Of a stretch of DNA of 33,953 nt, positions 1 through 15,439 are shown in pieces. Made by a program: the position numbers and the translations under genes. Each line of letters opens with the position of its first letter. Within the stretch, counting starts at the first letter, position 1. Source of the stretch: Alphaproteobacteria bacterium (GTDB lineage: Bacteria; Pseudomonadota; Alphaproteobacteria; UBA9219; RGZA01); NCBI GenBank assembly GCA_028278105.1, contig JANQEX010000109.1, forward strand, positions 1 through 33,953, given 5' to 3'. A model generated the notes under the pieces. That model worked only from the letters and a program-made list of their open reading frames with translations. It ran no database searches and was not told where the DNA came from.

Positions 1-10
1 AAAACCCCTG

Positions 11-100
11 GGTTCGTGGGTGCGAGGGTTCGGGGATACGCGGGTTCGCGGACGGAAATTTTCTCCCCCGGACCCTCGCGCCCCCGTACCCCCGAACCCC
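11..100. repeat. Inverted pair of period-8 degenerate tandem arrays
   Basis: Bases 11-50 are five 8-base units of the form GGTTCGTG, GGTGCGAG, GGTTCGGG. Bases 69-100 are four 8-base units of the complementary form CGGACCCT, CGCGCCCC, CGTACCCC, CGAACCCC. The two arms are inverted with about 18 bases between them, so transcripts could fold into one long imperfect hairpin. The array lies just 3' of tRNA-Trp, where it could act as a processing or termination structure; that role is inferred. Confidence 0.75.
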
Positions 101-106
101 TTTTAT

Positions 107-182
107 TGGCAGGAGTGGAGGGGCTCGAACCCCCAGCCCCCGGTTTTGGAGACCGGTGCTCTACCAGTTGAGCTACACTCCT
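107..182 (-). tRNA. tRNA-Trp (anticodon CCA)
   Basis: On the minus strand the 76 bases fold as a complete cloverleaf: acceptor AGGAGTG with CACTCCT, a D arm, an anticodon stem CCGGT/ACCGG enclosing loop CTCCAAA with anticodon CCA, and a T arm with the loop core GGTTCGAGCC. The discriminator G and the 3' CCA are encoded (107-110). It reads out of the window to the left. In many alphaproteobacteria tRNA-Trp precedes secE-nusG, so those genes may lie just beyond the left edge; this is inference. Confidence 0.96.
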
Positions 183-184
183 AA

Positions 185-233
185 ATCAGTCTTCAGTTAT
201 CAGAGGCCGGAAAATTTTCTGATCTCTGATGAC
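185..233. repeat. Short inverted heptamer array (TCAGAGA type)
   Basis: The left arm (185-206) repeats cAGTcTT, cAGTTaT, cAGAGG-like units and the right arm (217-233) carries TTCTGAT, CTCTGAT units. This is the same 7-base family seen at 2930, 19030, 19270 and 29914. It lies immediately upstream of tRNA-Trp on that gene's strand. Confidence 0.55.
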
Positions 234-253
234 GGACCTCCGGTCTCCGGCCT

Positions 254-284
254 AAAAAAAGGGCCCGCGGAAATCCCGTGGGCC
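254..284 (-). terminator. Rho-independent terminator-like hairpin, minus strand
   Basis: On the minus strand a nine-position stem (GGCCCACGG with CCGCGGGCC, one A-C mismatch) is followed by seven T residues. No gene on the minus strand precedes it within the window. The nearest upstream signal is a promoter-like pair at 294-322, so the predicted transcript would be only about 34 nt. Confidence 0.6.
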
Positions 285-293
285 ATTTCTTGC

Positions 294-322
294 ATATTAG
301 GACAAAACATCCCGCCAAACAA
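294..322 (-). promoter_or_regulatory. Sigma70-type promoter candidate upstream of tRNA-Trp
   Basis: The minus strand reads TTGTTT (317-322), a 17-base spacer, then TAATAT (294-299). The spacing is optimal and both boxes are good. It is the best candidate promoter for tRNA-Trp, but the terminator-like hairpin at 254-284 lies between the two, which would suggest attenuation or a tiny RNA. Promoter activity is inferred. Confidence 0.5.
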
Positions 323-413
323 GCCTGAAAGAGGGTTTTTCCTTAACGGCTTACGGTTCCGCCCGCGGACGGCGCATATTGATGAAGCCCGTCGCGCGGG
401 ATAGGGTCGTCCG

Positions 414-464
414 GGCAATGGGTCCGTTTGAGAAGATCACCCCCGCCCCCGGCGGGGGTCCCCC
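414..464. repeat. Half copy of the GGTAGTGGGTC palindromic element
   Basis: The segment contains ATGGGTCCGTTTGAGAAGATC followed by a run of GC-rich palindrome (CCCCCGCCCCCGGCGGGGG). It matches one terminal arm plus the beginning of the core of the MITE-like elements at 14131 and 33720, but no opposite end is visible, so it appears to be a truncated copy. Confidence 0.55.
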
Positions 465-475
465 AAAGCCGTCAT

Positions 476-571
476 TCCAGACATTGCGAGCGCAAGCGAG
501 CAATGATCTGGAATCTCAGGCCATTATGGGAAAGAGGTCCTGGATAAACGCGCTTCGCGCGTTTTCCAGGA
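476..571. repeat. Two dispersed palindromes (TCCAGA...TCTGGA and TCCTGGA...TCCAGGA)
   Basis: Bases 476-512 form a hairpin with TCCAGA ends and a CATTGC...GCAATG inner stem. Bases 538-571 form a hairpin with TCCTGGA/TCCAGGA ends and an ACGCGC..GCGCGT inner stem. The second one, with the adjoining GATGACG and the heptamers that follow, is the reverse complement of the unit repeated at 25521 and 25675, so this is a dispersed composite element. Confidence 0.7.
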
Positions 572-588
572 TGACGCGGTTTTTTTTT

Positions 589-659
589 TCACTTTTCACT
601 CTTCACCTTTCACTTTTCACTCTTCACTTTTCACTTTTTACCTTTCACTCTTCACTCTC
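589..659. repeat. Period-7 array (TCACTTT/TCACTCT) ending at the rluD start
   Basis: About ten contiguous 7-base units (TCACTTT, TCACTCT, TCACCTT and variants) run up to the base before the ATG at 661. No Shine-Dalgarno sequence is visible. The same units, inverted, bracket the four-helix-bundle gene at 7236 and 7642 and recur near 25640, 25800 and 25960. Confidence 0.85.
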
Positions 660-660
660 C

Positions 661-1623
661 ATGAAACGCCTTTCCCTCACCGGCATTCCGGGCCGTCTCG
701 ACAAGGCCCTCGCCGCCGCCTGCCCCGACCTGACCCGCAGCCGGCTGCAGGCGCTCATCAAGCAAGGCCATGTGCGGGTGGCGGGCGAAAAAATCACCGC
801 GCCTTCGCACAGGCTGAAGGGCGGCGAAAGCATGACGGTTACCCTTCCCGCCCCCGCGCCCGCCCGGCCGAAGCCCGAAAAAATACCGTTGAACATCGTT
901 TATGAGGACGCGCATCTTCTGGTCATCGACAAGCCCGCCGGCATGGTGGCGCATCCCGCCGCGGGGCACGCCGGAGCCACGCTGGTGAACGCGCTTTTGC
1001 ATCATTGCGGCGCAAGCCTCTCCGGCATCGGCGGGGTGACGCGGCCCGGCATCGTCCACCGGCTGGACAAGGATACGTCGGGCCTGATGGTGGTCGCCAA
1101 GCATGACGCGGCGCACCGGGGCCTTTGCGCGCAATTCGCGGGGCGCAGGCTTGCCCGCGATTACACCGTCTTTGTTTTCGGCGTGCCGAAGAAGGCAAGC
1201 GGCGTCCTTGAAGGCGCGATTGGCCGCTCCCCCGCAAACCGCAAGAAAATGGCCGTCACCAAAACCGGCAAGCCCGCCGTGACGCATTACAGGGTCGAGA
1301 AAAGTTTCGGGCTTTACGCGGCCAGACTGGCCTGCACGCTGGAAACGGGCCGCACCCACCAGATCCGCGTGCATCTGGCCGCCGAAGGGCATGGCGTCAT
1401 CGGCGATCCTGTTTACGGGCGCGCAAGCGGGCGGAAAAAAAGCCTGGCGAAAAAGGAGCGGAACGCGGCCCCGCGTTTTCCAAGGCAGGCGCTGCATGCC
1501 GTCGGCCTGCGCTTCATCCATCCCGTGAGCGGCAAGGCGATGCGCTTTGAAAGCCCGCTTCCCGCCGATCTGCGCGATCTGGAAAAGGCGCTGGACAGGC
1601 TGGCATATAGCCGTGTCCCTTAA
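661..1623 (+). CDS. rluD: RluA/RluD-family 23S rRNA pseudouridine synthase
   Basis: The 320-residue product has an N-terminal S4 RNA-binding domain (about residues 8-60) followed by an RluA-type catalytic domain. The motif HRLDKDTSGL at 133-142 carries the presumed catalytic aspartate D136, and GRTHQIRVHL follows in the C-terminal half. Family members isomerise specific uridines of rRNA; RluD modifies helix 69 of 23S rRNA. S4 domain plus length fits RluD best, but RluC/RluB-like substrate choice cannot be excluded. The reading frame stays open upstream to 379, but that part translates dispersed repeats; ATG 661 starts directly before the S4 domain. A heptamer array, rather than a ribosome-binding site, precedes the start, so initiation may be weak or leaderless. 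It stands alone, with no co-directed neighbour close by. Confidence 0.9.
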   Translation: MKRLSLTGIPGRLDKALAAACPDLTRSRLQALIKQGHVRVAGEKITAPSHRLKGGESMTVTLPAPAPARPKPEKIPLNIVYEDAHLLVIDKPAGMVAHPAAGHAGATLVNALLHHCGASLSGIGGVTRPGIVHRLDKDTSGLMVVAKHDAAHRGLCAQFAGRRLARDYTVFVFGVPKKASGVLEGAIGRSPANRKKMAVTKTGKPAVTHYRVEKSFGLYAARLACTLETGRTHQIRVHLAAEGHGVIGDPVYGRASGRKKSLAKKERNAAPRFPRQALHAVGLRFIHPVSGKAMRFESPLPADLRDLEKALDRLAYSRVP

Positions 1624-1935
1624 TTTCCAAACACCCCACCCCGAACACTCCCGCGCCCGGCTTCGCCTGCGGCTACGCCGAGGTCTTGGCGCATATGTCG
1701 CGCCGAAGCTTTTGCGGAGGCGGAAAAGCGGGAGTCCCATTTAATTGAAAAACAACGGGATTCCCGCCTGCGCGGGAATGTGCATATGGGGAATTCCCAT
1801 GCAGAATTATTTCGCTTTACTATAAGGAAACATTAATCCTGTTTTTCGCGGAAAAAATAGCGCCGCCACAGGCCGCAACTATATTAACCACTCTTTGCAA
1901 CAAAAACCGGCGATGGATCTGGTAATATCCTGTCC
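1624..1935. other. Intergenic stretch with palindromes, no gene seen
   Basis: This stretch holds GC-rich imperfect palindromes around 1649-1738 (GCCTGCGG, GCGCCGAAG, CGGAGGCGG) and a clean hairpin at 1760-1779 (ATTCCCGC with GCGGGAAT), a common dispersed type. The last 130 bases are AT-richer with TATAAG and TATATT boxes that may serve the downstream gene, but no convincing -35 pairs with either. Confidence 0.5.
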
Positions 1936-2925
1936 ATGCCCAAGGCATCCGGAATCAGAAAACTCTTTGTTGCCGCCGCCTCTGCCGTCGCTTCTTCCCT
2001 GATTCCCGCAGCCGGCGCGTCTCCGGCCTCCGCGGATCCGGTGGGGATTTACTCCCCAGCCGCCATGGAATTCGATGACTTCATGCGAAAATTCACGCCC
2101 GCCATCACGCTGGATCAATTGGTGCATATTCCGACCGGCCGGGGTAGCCCCTTTCACTTTGCCTTCATTGACACGCGGAAACGCATGATGTTTGTGGCAA
2201 ACGGCCCCACGGAGGGCTGTGAATTTATTCTGGTCCACGACGTCACGGAAAAAGACATTGCGGGCATCCGGCGCCGCATGGCCCGACTTCCCGGAAAGTA
2301 CAAGATGCCTACCATAAGAAAAGGGGGGAAAGACGTTCCCATAAAAGCAGGCACGCCTCTCGGACATTGGTTGCGTCCTACAGGCAAGGCCGATCTTCAG
2401 CGAAACCACGAGTTGAAACTGGAACGCGGGGATCCCGCCGTTTACGCGCTGCCGGGCAATTTATGGCGTCGCATGGGAAAGCCCAACCGCCTGGTTGTCA
2501 AAAGGCATGGCGAGGTTATCGGCAACATTGACCTGTCGAAAAATGAAGAATTCGCCAAAATGTATTCGCGCGTCTTTGGCAACCGCTCCAACGATGGCCC
2601 GCCCCCGTTTCTGGCCAAGGAAGTCACGGATGGAACGCTTCTGAAGAGTGCGTGGGAGCTCGCCAGGCAAAAACAGCGCGCCGGGCGGGCGGCGGAAGAC
2701 CATCGCCGCCGGGCGGCCGAGTTGCGAAACACCCTTCCCCCACCCATTCGTTACTCCCCGGTTGATAAGCTTAAAAAGCATAAGTCGCATCGCCGCTCAC
2801 TGCATCATGAGCCTTCGCCGCGCGCGGCGCGCGGAAGAACGGAACCCCGGACCGGGCATGCGGAGCCCGCCGTTCCAATGCCAAGAGCCTACCCCGGAAG
2901 GCGGCCCGGCGCTCTTGCGCGCTGA
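1936..2925 (+). CDS. Secreted protein of unknown function, 329 residues
   Basis: I do not recognise this family. The N-terminus has basic residues (KASGIRK) followed by an alanine-rich hydrophobic stretch and a plausible signal-peptidase site after ASA near residue 34, so the product is probably exported. The middle part (about 45-235) is a mixed alpha/beta-looking region with one cysteine near residue 95; the last 90 residues are strongly basic and rich in proline and arginine (RRSLHH, RAARGR), suggesting a disordered tail. ATG 1936 is chosen because the signal peptide begins there; no Shine-Dalgarno is obvious. The gene converges on rpoC and its stop lies just before a heptamer array. Third-position GC looks lower than in rpoB, which would fit an accessory gene. 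Confidence 0.65.
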   Translation: MPKASGIRKLFVAAASAVASSLIPAAGASPASADPVGIYSPAAMEFDDFMRKFTPAITLDQLVHIPTGRGSPFHFAFIDTRKRMMFVANGPTEGCEFILVHDVTEKDIAGIRRRMARLPGKYKMPTIRKGGKDVPIKAGTPLGHWLRPTGKADLQRNHELKLERGDPAVYALPGNLWRRMGKPNRLVVKRHGEVIGNIDLSKNEEFAKMYSRVFGNRSNDGPPPFLAKEVTDGTLLKSAWELARQKQRAGRAAEDHRRRAAELRNTLPPPIRYSPVDKLKKHKSHRRSLHHEPSPRAARGRTEPRTGHAEPAVPMPRAYPGRRPGALAR

Positions 2926-2929
2926 TTAT

Positions 2930-7227
<4,298 letters not shown>

Positions 7228-7235
7228 TCAACAAC

Positions 7236-7267
7236 GAGTGAAAAGTGAAGCGTGAAGAGTGAAAAGG
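7236..7267. repeat. Left inverted heptamer array of the four-helix-bundle cassette
   Basis: Units of the AGTGAAA/AGTGAAG type run from 7236 to 7267. They are the reverse complement of the array at 7642-7675, with a 15-base exact inner match (CTTTTCACTCTTCAC). The stop codon of the enclosed gene lies 2 bases beyond the array. Confidence 0.85.
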
Positions 7268-7268
7268 A

Positions 7269-7661
7269 TCAGGCGGCCTTTCTTTTCAATGTTTCGCGCA
7301 ATCTTTTCAGCATCCTCAAAATTTCATCCAGTTCCCCTGCCAGCTTTTCCTTGCTTCCCGCGCTCATGAAGCCAAGGCCCTCGGCAAGAATCATCAATGT
7401 TTCCAGTTCAACGCCCGAACCGAGAGCCGTTGAAATAAAATGCGCATATTCCCTTGTGCTTCCCCGGCCCGCTCCTTCAGCGATATTCGCGGGGATAGAC
7501 ACGGCGGCCCTGCGCATTTGCGATGTCAGTCCATAAAGCTCCGATTTCGGGAAAGCCCCGGTTTCGGCATAGATGCCCTTCACGAAAGAACAACTTTTTT
7601 GCCAGACCATCAGATCCTTGTGGTCTTTTGTTATCGCCGCCTCCCGCTTTTCACTCTTCAC
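7269..7661 (-). CDS. Four-helix-bundle protein (S23/23S-rRNA-IVS family)
   Basis: The 130-residue product carries the family hallmarks: DLMVWQK at 16-22, LTSQMRR at 45-51 running into AAVSIPANIAEG at 52-63, and an amphipathic C-terminal half (80-130) for the remaining helices. The family was first met as ORFs inside intervening sequences of 23S rRNA genes, and relatives (Avd) act with diversity-generating retroelements; most members have no assigned function. The start is GTG 7661, itself inside a heptamer array, with an in-frame stop just upstream; the first five residues (MKSEK) are array-encoded. It begins 11 bases after the rpoB stop and is likely read through with rpoB and rpoC. Its position inside a core operon, between inverted arrays, suggests it arrived as a unit. 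No reverse transcriptase or rRNA gene is nearby. Confidence 0.85.
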   Translation of the reverse strand: MKSEKREAAITKDHKDLMVWQKSCSFVKGIYAETGAFPKSELYGLTSQMRRAAVSIPANIAEGAGRGSTREYAHFISTALGSGVELETLMILAEGLGFMSAGSKEKLAGELDEILRMLKRLRETLKRKAA

Positions 7662-7672
7662 TTTTCACTTTA

Positions 7673-7675
<3 letters not shown>
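7642..7675. repeat. Right inverted heptamer array, holding the rpoB stop
   Basis: Read on the minus strand the units are GAGTGAT, AAAGTGA, AAAGTGA, AGAGTGA, AAAG. The first contains the rpoB stop codon TGA (7673-7675) and a later one the GTG start of the enclosed gene (7659-7661). With the array at 7236 this forms a terminal-inverted-repeat-like bracket. Confidence 0.85.
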
Positions 7676-11956
<4,281 letters not shown>

Positions 11957-12289
11957 CTTGTCTTTCCGGGTAAGGTCTCTACACCTGAAACATGCAAAAG
12001 CCGGCCGGAGCCGTTTCCGGCGCGATGAAAAAATTGCGCCAAAGAGTTAATCGACAGGCGAAAACAGCCGCGCCGCGCCTCCTGCAAATGGCAGCGCGCG
12101 TGTCATGGAGTTTTTGCTTGTCAGCTTTGTGTCACCGGGGCGTGAATCACCATATTTTTCCCCAGGGCGCAAGAATAAAATAATACCAAAGGCGTCATGA
12201 TCCCCTTTTATGAAACTAAATCTCGCTATTTGATTTCATCTGTCCCGCGCAACAATGATATTCGGGGCGGCGCGAAAGCATCGCGGCGC
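11957..12289. other. Divergent rpoB-rpmE control region
   Basis: No gene is seen in this 330-base stretch. Close to rpoB are two hairpins, at 12005-12020 (CCGGA/TCCGG) and 12019-12040 (GGCGC/GCGCC around an A-rich loop), which would lie in the rpoB leader RNA. The middle is AT-rich (12160-12230) and probably holds the rpoB promoter, but I could not settle on a pair of boxes. The TAATACCAA at 12182 resembles an end of the 32682 element. Confidence 0.45.
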
Positions 12290-12319
12290 TTGAATCCGCC
12301 CACGCCTTTCGCCTATAAC
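12290..12319 (+). promoter_or_regulatory. Promoter candidate for rpmE
   Basis: TTGAAT (12290-12295) and TATAAC (12314-12319) are separated by 18 bases. The predicted start near 12326 leaves a short leader with an AGGG sequence 8-12 bases before the rpmE ATG. Confidence 0.6.
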
Positions 12320-12341
12320 CCGCCCTCGAAAGGGCAGGGCC

Positions 12342-12644
12342 ATGAAAGAGAACATCCACCCCGAATATCACGCCATCAAGGTCATCATGACCGACGGCAC
12401 CGAATTCGAGACCAAATCCACCTGGGGCAAGGAGGGCGACACCCTGCGCCTGGACGTGGATCCCAAAACGCATCCCGCCTGGACCGGCGTCCAGAAAATG
12501 GTGGATCGCGGCGGGCAGCTCAGCAAGTTCAACAACCGTTTCGGCAAGATCGCCAGCGTGACGGGGCTGCGGGAAGGCGAAAAATCCTCCGGACCCGTGA
12601 ACAAGGCGCAAAAGAAAGCCCCGGCCGACAAGGCGAAAAAATAG
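12342..12644 (+). CDS. rpmE: 50S ribosomal protein L31
   Basis: The product has 100 residues and starts [10 protein letters not shown], with [17 protein letters not shown] and [10 protein letters not shown], typical of the alphaproteobacterial L31. It has no cysteine at all, so it is the zinc-independent (C-minus) form. The body ends around residue 78; a lysine-rich tail (residues 79-100) makes it longer than most homologues. L31 bridges the two subunits at the central protuberance. It is followed by hisN on the same strand, 58 bases on, with a separate promoter. Confidence 0.95.
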   Translation: MKENIHPEYHAIKVIMTDGTEFETKSTWGKEGDTLRLDVDPKTHPAWTGVQKMVDRGGQLSKFNNRFGKIASVTGLREGEKSSGPVNKAQKKAPADKAKK

Positions 12645-12648
12645 GCGG

Positions 12649-12667
12649 AACGGCGGTAAGCCGTTTT
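12649..12667 (+). terminator. Weak terminator-like hairpin after rpmE
   Basis: AACGGC (12649-12654) pairs with GCCGTT (12660-12665) around a 5-base loop and is followed by only two more T residues. It begins 5 bases after the rpmE stop and overlaps the -35 box of the hisN promoter, so it may separate the two transcripts only partly. Confidence 0.35.
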
Positions 12668-12694
12668 GCCAGGCGCCGGAGCCTGTCATAATAT
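12666..12694 (+). promoter_or_regulatory. Promoter candidate for hisN, predicting a near-leaderless mRNA
   Basis: TTGCCA (12666-12671), a 17-base spacer and TAATAT (12689-12694). Transcription would start about 12701, one or two bases before the ATG at 12703, and there is no Shine-Dalgarno sequence, so the mRNA may be leaderless. Confidence 0.6.
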
Positions 12695-12702
12695 AACGGC
12701 GC

Positions 12703-13479
12703 ATGACCCTGCCGGATTTTTCCTCCTTCCTTCCCCTGCTCCATGCCTGCGCCGACGCGGGCGGCGCGGAAATCCTGAAGCGCTGGCGCAAGGCCGGTTT
12801 CGAAGACAAGCCCGACCTGACCCCCGTCACCGCGGCCGACCGCGAGGCCGAAAAAGCCATCCGCGCGCTTCTGGAAGAAACGCGCCCGCGGGACGGCATT
12901 TGGGGCGAGGAGTTCGGCCGCCGGAATCCCGATGCCGAATTCTGCTGGGTGATCGACCCCGTGGACGGCACCAAGGCCTTTCTGCGCGGCATGCCGGTGT
13001 TCGTTACGCTGATCGGGCTTTTGCATCGGGGCAAGCCGGTCCTCGGCGTCATCGACCAGCCGGTCCTGAAGGAGAGATGGACGGGCGGCGCGGGCGTCCC
13101 CGCCATGTTCAACGGCGCGCCCGCCCGCGCGCGGCGCTGCGCGCGCCTTGAAGACGCCGTGATGAACACCAGCGATCCTTCGCTGGTCCGCAACCCGGTT
13201 TCCGCCCCCATCGAAAAGCTGGGCCGCGCCTGCACCTACGCCTCCTGCGGCGGCGACGGCTATGTTTACGGGCTGCTGGCCTCCGGCCATATCGACGTGA
13301 TCGCCGATGCCGGGCTCAAGCCGCATGATTTCGCCGCGCTCGCGCCGGTGATCGCGGCGGCTGGCGGCGTGGCATGCGACTGGCGGGGAAACCCGCTGGA
13401 CGCGCAAAGTGCTGGCGACGTGCTGGCGCTTGGCAATCCCGCCCTTCTGGACGAGGCGCTGGGATATTTGAAAAGCTGA
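12703..13479 (+). CDS. hisN: Histidinol-phosphatase, inositol-monophosphatase family
   Basis: The 258-residue product is an IMPase-fold Mg-dependent phosphatase. Metal ligands are in GEEFG (68-72), DPVDGT (85-90) and LKPHDFAAL (about 205-213), and the HisN-type continuation DPVDGTKAFLRG favours histidinol phosphate, the eighth step of histidine synthesis, over inositol phosphate. Other IMPase substrates such as 3'-phosphoadenosine phosphates cannot be ruled out. No other his gene is nearby. ATG 12703 is supported by the family N-terminus and a promoter that ends just before it. Confidence 0.88.
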   Translation: MTLPDFSSFLPLLHACADAGGAEILKRWRKAGFEDKPDLTPVTAADREAEKAIRALLEETRPRDGIWGEEFGRRNPDAEFCWVIDPVDGTKAFLRGMPVFVTLIGLLHRGKPVLGVIDQPVLKERWTGGAGVPAMFNGAPARARRCARLEDAVMNTSDPSLVRNPVSAPIEKLGRACTYASCGGDGYVYGLLASGHIDVIADAGLKPHDFAALAPVIAAAGGVACDWRGNPLDAQSAGDVLALGNPALLDEALGYLKS

Positions 13480-13487
13480 AGCGCCGC

Positions 13488-14096
13488 CTAAATGCAACGC
13501 ATGCCGGGCGGGCAGCGCGCGCGGCCGCCGGCCTTGTGCGGCTTCGCGGGAGGCGGTTTTGTGGAAGGCGTGGATGGACATCTCAGCGGCGGCCTGTCCT
13601 TGTGCGCCGGGTCGATGATTTTCTCCTGCTTGTATTTCAGGGGCTCGCCCCACGCATTCACGGCCCGGCCCGCGCGTATGGCGCAGGCGGCCCCCGCCAG
13701 CCTTTTTAATTCTCTCCGCGCCAAGGCGGCCTTGGTCCTGTTCTTGCCGGTAGGATTGAATGCTTTCCTGATCGCGCTATGCGTGTAGGGATTTTTGCCT
13801 ATATCAATCAGGTCTTCAAGATGGTAGTTTTTAATGCCGCCGGGCGCTTTTTTCGTCCCGTGGTCGGGGTGAAGGGAAATTTTCGGAACCTTGCCCGACA
13901 GGTCGGCATGCACCGTGTATTTCTCGTCATGGCTAAAAAAGTAGCGGATATTGACCCCGGTGATCGCGCCCGTGGCGCGGCTGCGCGTGGCGTTCCACCT
14001 GATCCAAGGGGGCTGGGCGGTGCGCCGGTTCTCCTTGCTGGGCGCGTGGTTGACCCCCGTAAAACGCGGGCGATCCCCTTGAAAGGTTACGGACAT
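13488..14096 (-). CDS. Protein of unknown function, 202 residues, basic
   Basis: I do not recognise this protein. The start is put at ATG 14096, preceded by GGGG at about 8 bases, because the frame further upstream runs toward the mobile element at 14131. The N-terminal third (residues 1-75, WIRWNATRSRATGAITGVNIRYFF) looks folded. It is followed by YTVHADLSGKVPKISLHPDHG and by a lysine/arginine-rich stretch (AALARRELKRLAG). The tail is proline- and cysteine-containing (PPAKPHKAGGRARCPPGMRC). No signal peptide is visible. It converges on hisN with 8 bases between stops. Base composition appears less GC-biased than hisN, as in other orphan genes here. Confidence 0.55.
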   Translation of the reverse strand: MSVTFQGDRPRFTGVNHAPSKENRRTAQPPWIRWNATRSRATGAITGVNIRYFFSHDEKYTVHADLSGKVPKISLHPDHGTKKAPGGIKNYHLEDLIDIGKNPYTHSAIRKAFNPTGKNRTKAALARRELKRLAGAACAIRAGRAVNAWGEPLKYKQEKIIDPAHKDRPPLRCPSTPSTKPPPAKPHKAGGRARCPPGMRCI

Positions 14097-14130
14097 GTCT
14101 GCCCCTGTCAAAATAATGGGTTTTAAATTC

Positions 14131-14234
14131 GGTAGTGGGTCCGTTTGCCCCCTCGACAATCATGCCCGCCCCCGCCTTCGCGGGGGTAAACTCCAGCGGG
14201 GGCGGGGGTGATTTTCTCAAACTGACCCACTACC
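14131..14234. mobile_element. MITE-like element, 104 bp, with 8-bp target duplication
   Basis: The ends GGTAGTGGGTCCGTTTG (14131-14147) and its near-perfect complement (14218-14234) form 17-bp terminal inverted repeats with one mismatch. The element is flanked on both sides by the identical octamer TTAAATTC (14123-14130 and 14235-14242), a clean target-site duplication. The core is a GC-rich palindrome (CCCGCCCCCGCC...GGCGGGGG). It has no coding capacity, so it must have been moved by a transposase elsewhere. Confidence 0.85.
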
Positions 14235-14422
14235 TTAAATTCAACCGGCGGCCTGATGGTAAACGCTTTCCGTTGCCGTATTCTTAATGCTGTTTTCGGC
14301 GGCAAAACAGGGGATTGCCCCATGGGGTCCGGCGCGCCCCTTGCATCGCGGAGGACAAGCCTTCATCTTTCGGCCCCGCCGCCGGTCCGCCCTTTCCGCC
14401 TTTCGAGTCTCCGCCAAAGCCG

Positions 14423-15406
14423 ATGAAATACCTGTCCCTCCTGATCGGCCTTGCCGGGCTCGGCGCCGCCGGATTCCTCATTTTCCGCGAAGGGCCGGCC
14501 CTGATTTTCCAGACCTTCGCCGTGGCCGGCTGGGGCGCCGTGCTGGTGAGCCTTTTGCACCTGCCGCATGTGGTTCTGGCGGGAATCGGCTGGCAGGCCT
14601 TGTGGCCGCCGCGCCGCCGCCCGCCGCTGATCTTGTTGTCCTGGCTTTTGTGGGTGCGCGAGGCGGTGAACGCCCTTCTGCCCGTCGCCAAGCTGGGGGG
14701 CGAGGTGGCGGCGCTCGGCATCATGCGCCGGCGCGGCATGCCGCTGTCCGCCGCGGTGGGCAGCCTGGTGGTGGAGACCACGGTTTCGGTCCTGACGTCC
14801 TTCGCCTTCGTGCTTCTGGGCGTACTCCTTCTGGCCCGCGCGGTTCCGGGTTACGGCGCGATCATGGAATGGGCGGCGGGGCTGGCCGTGGCCTTGCTGG
14901 TGATCGCGGCGCTGATCGGCTTTCAGCGGCTGGGAGCGTTCCGCCTTGCCTCGCGCGTGATCAATTTTCTGGGCGGCGGCAGGCGGCGTCATCTGGTGGC
15001 CGGCGGCGTCAAGCTGGACCGCGCGGTGCGCGCCTTCTACGGGCGGCCGGCGCGTTTGGCGGCCTGCGCCGTCTGGTCGTATCTTGCCTGGTTCGTGGGC
15101 GCGCTGGAAATCTGGGTGGCGCTGCATTTCCTGAATCACCCGGCTCCCTTCGCCACCGCGGTGATTCTCGAAGCCATGCTTCACGCCACCATCAGCATGG
15201 CGTTCTTCGTGCCCGCCGCCCTTGGCGTGCAGGAAGCCACGCTGCTTTTCTTCGGCCAGATGCTGGGCCTGCCCCCGAATGTCTGCCTGGCCCTCGCGCT
15301 GGTGCGCCGCTGCCGCGATGTCTTCTTCATGGCGCCGGGACTCCTGTTCTGGCAGATCCGCGAGGGCGGCCTGGCGCTGAAGAAAATCAGGAAAAGCGCC
15401 GGTTAG
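14423..15406 (+). CDS. hpnL: HpnL-type / LPG-synthase-TM family membrane protein
   Basis: The 327-residue product is an integral membrane protein with about eight hydrophobic segments, beginning MKYLSLLIGLAGLG. The family-type stretch LLPVAKLGGEVAALGIMRRRG (around residues 85-105) and the C-terminal FFVPAALGVQEATL are typical of the UPF0104/HpnL group, which is linked to hopanoid loci and relatives of the flippase part of MprF. A role in moving a glycolipid or hopanoid across the inner membrane is inferred. Met 14423 is preferred over upstream in-frame starts because the first transmembrane helix follows at once. It converges with the PIG-L gene, 33 bases between stops. No squalene-hopene cyclase gene is in the window, so the symbol is tentative. 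Confidence 0.75.
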   Translation: MKYLSLLIGLAGLGAAGFLIFREGPALIFQTFAVAGWGAVLVSLLHLPHVVLAGIGWQALWPPRRRPPLILLSWLLWVREAVNALLPVAKLGGEVAALGIMRRRGMPLSAAVGSLVVETTVSVLTSFAFVLLGVLLLARAVPGYGAIMEWAAGLAVALLVIAALIGFQRLGAFRLASRVINFLGGGRRRHLVAGGVKLDRAVRAFYGRPARLAACAVWSYLAWFVGALEIWVALHFLNHPAPFATAVILEAMLHATISMAFFVPAALGVQEATLLFFGQMLGLPPNVCLALALVRRCRDVFFMAPGLLFWQIREGGLALKKIRKSAG

Positions 15407-15439
15407 AATTTTTCCCGGTCCGGCTGCCGCGGACGGAAG

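Noticed and set aside
379-660. Upstream extension of the pseudouridine synthase frame
   Set aside because: It translates dispersed palindromes and a heptamer array; the S4 domain starts right after ATG 661.
12180-12240. Possible relic of the ATACCAAC element upstream of rpoB
   Set aside because: Only TAATACCAA and scattered short matches agree; no second end or TA pair can be shown.
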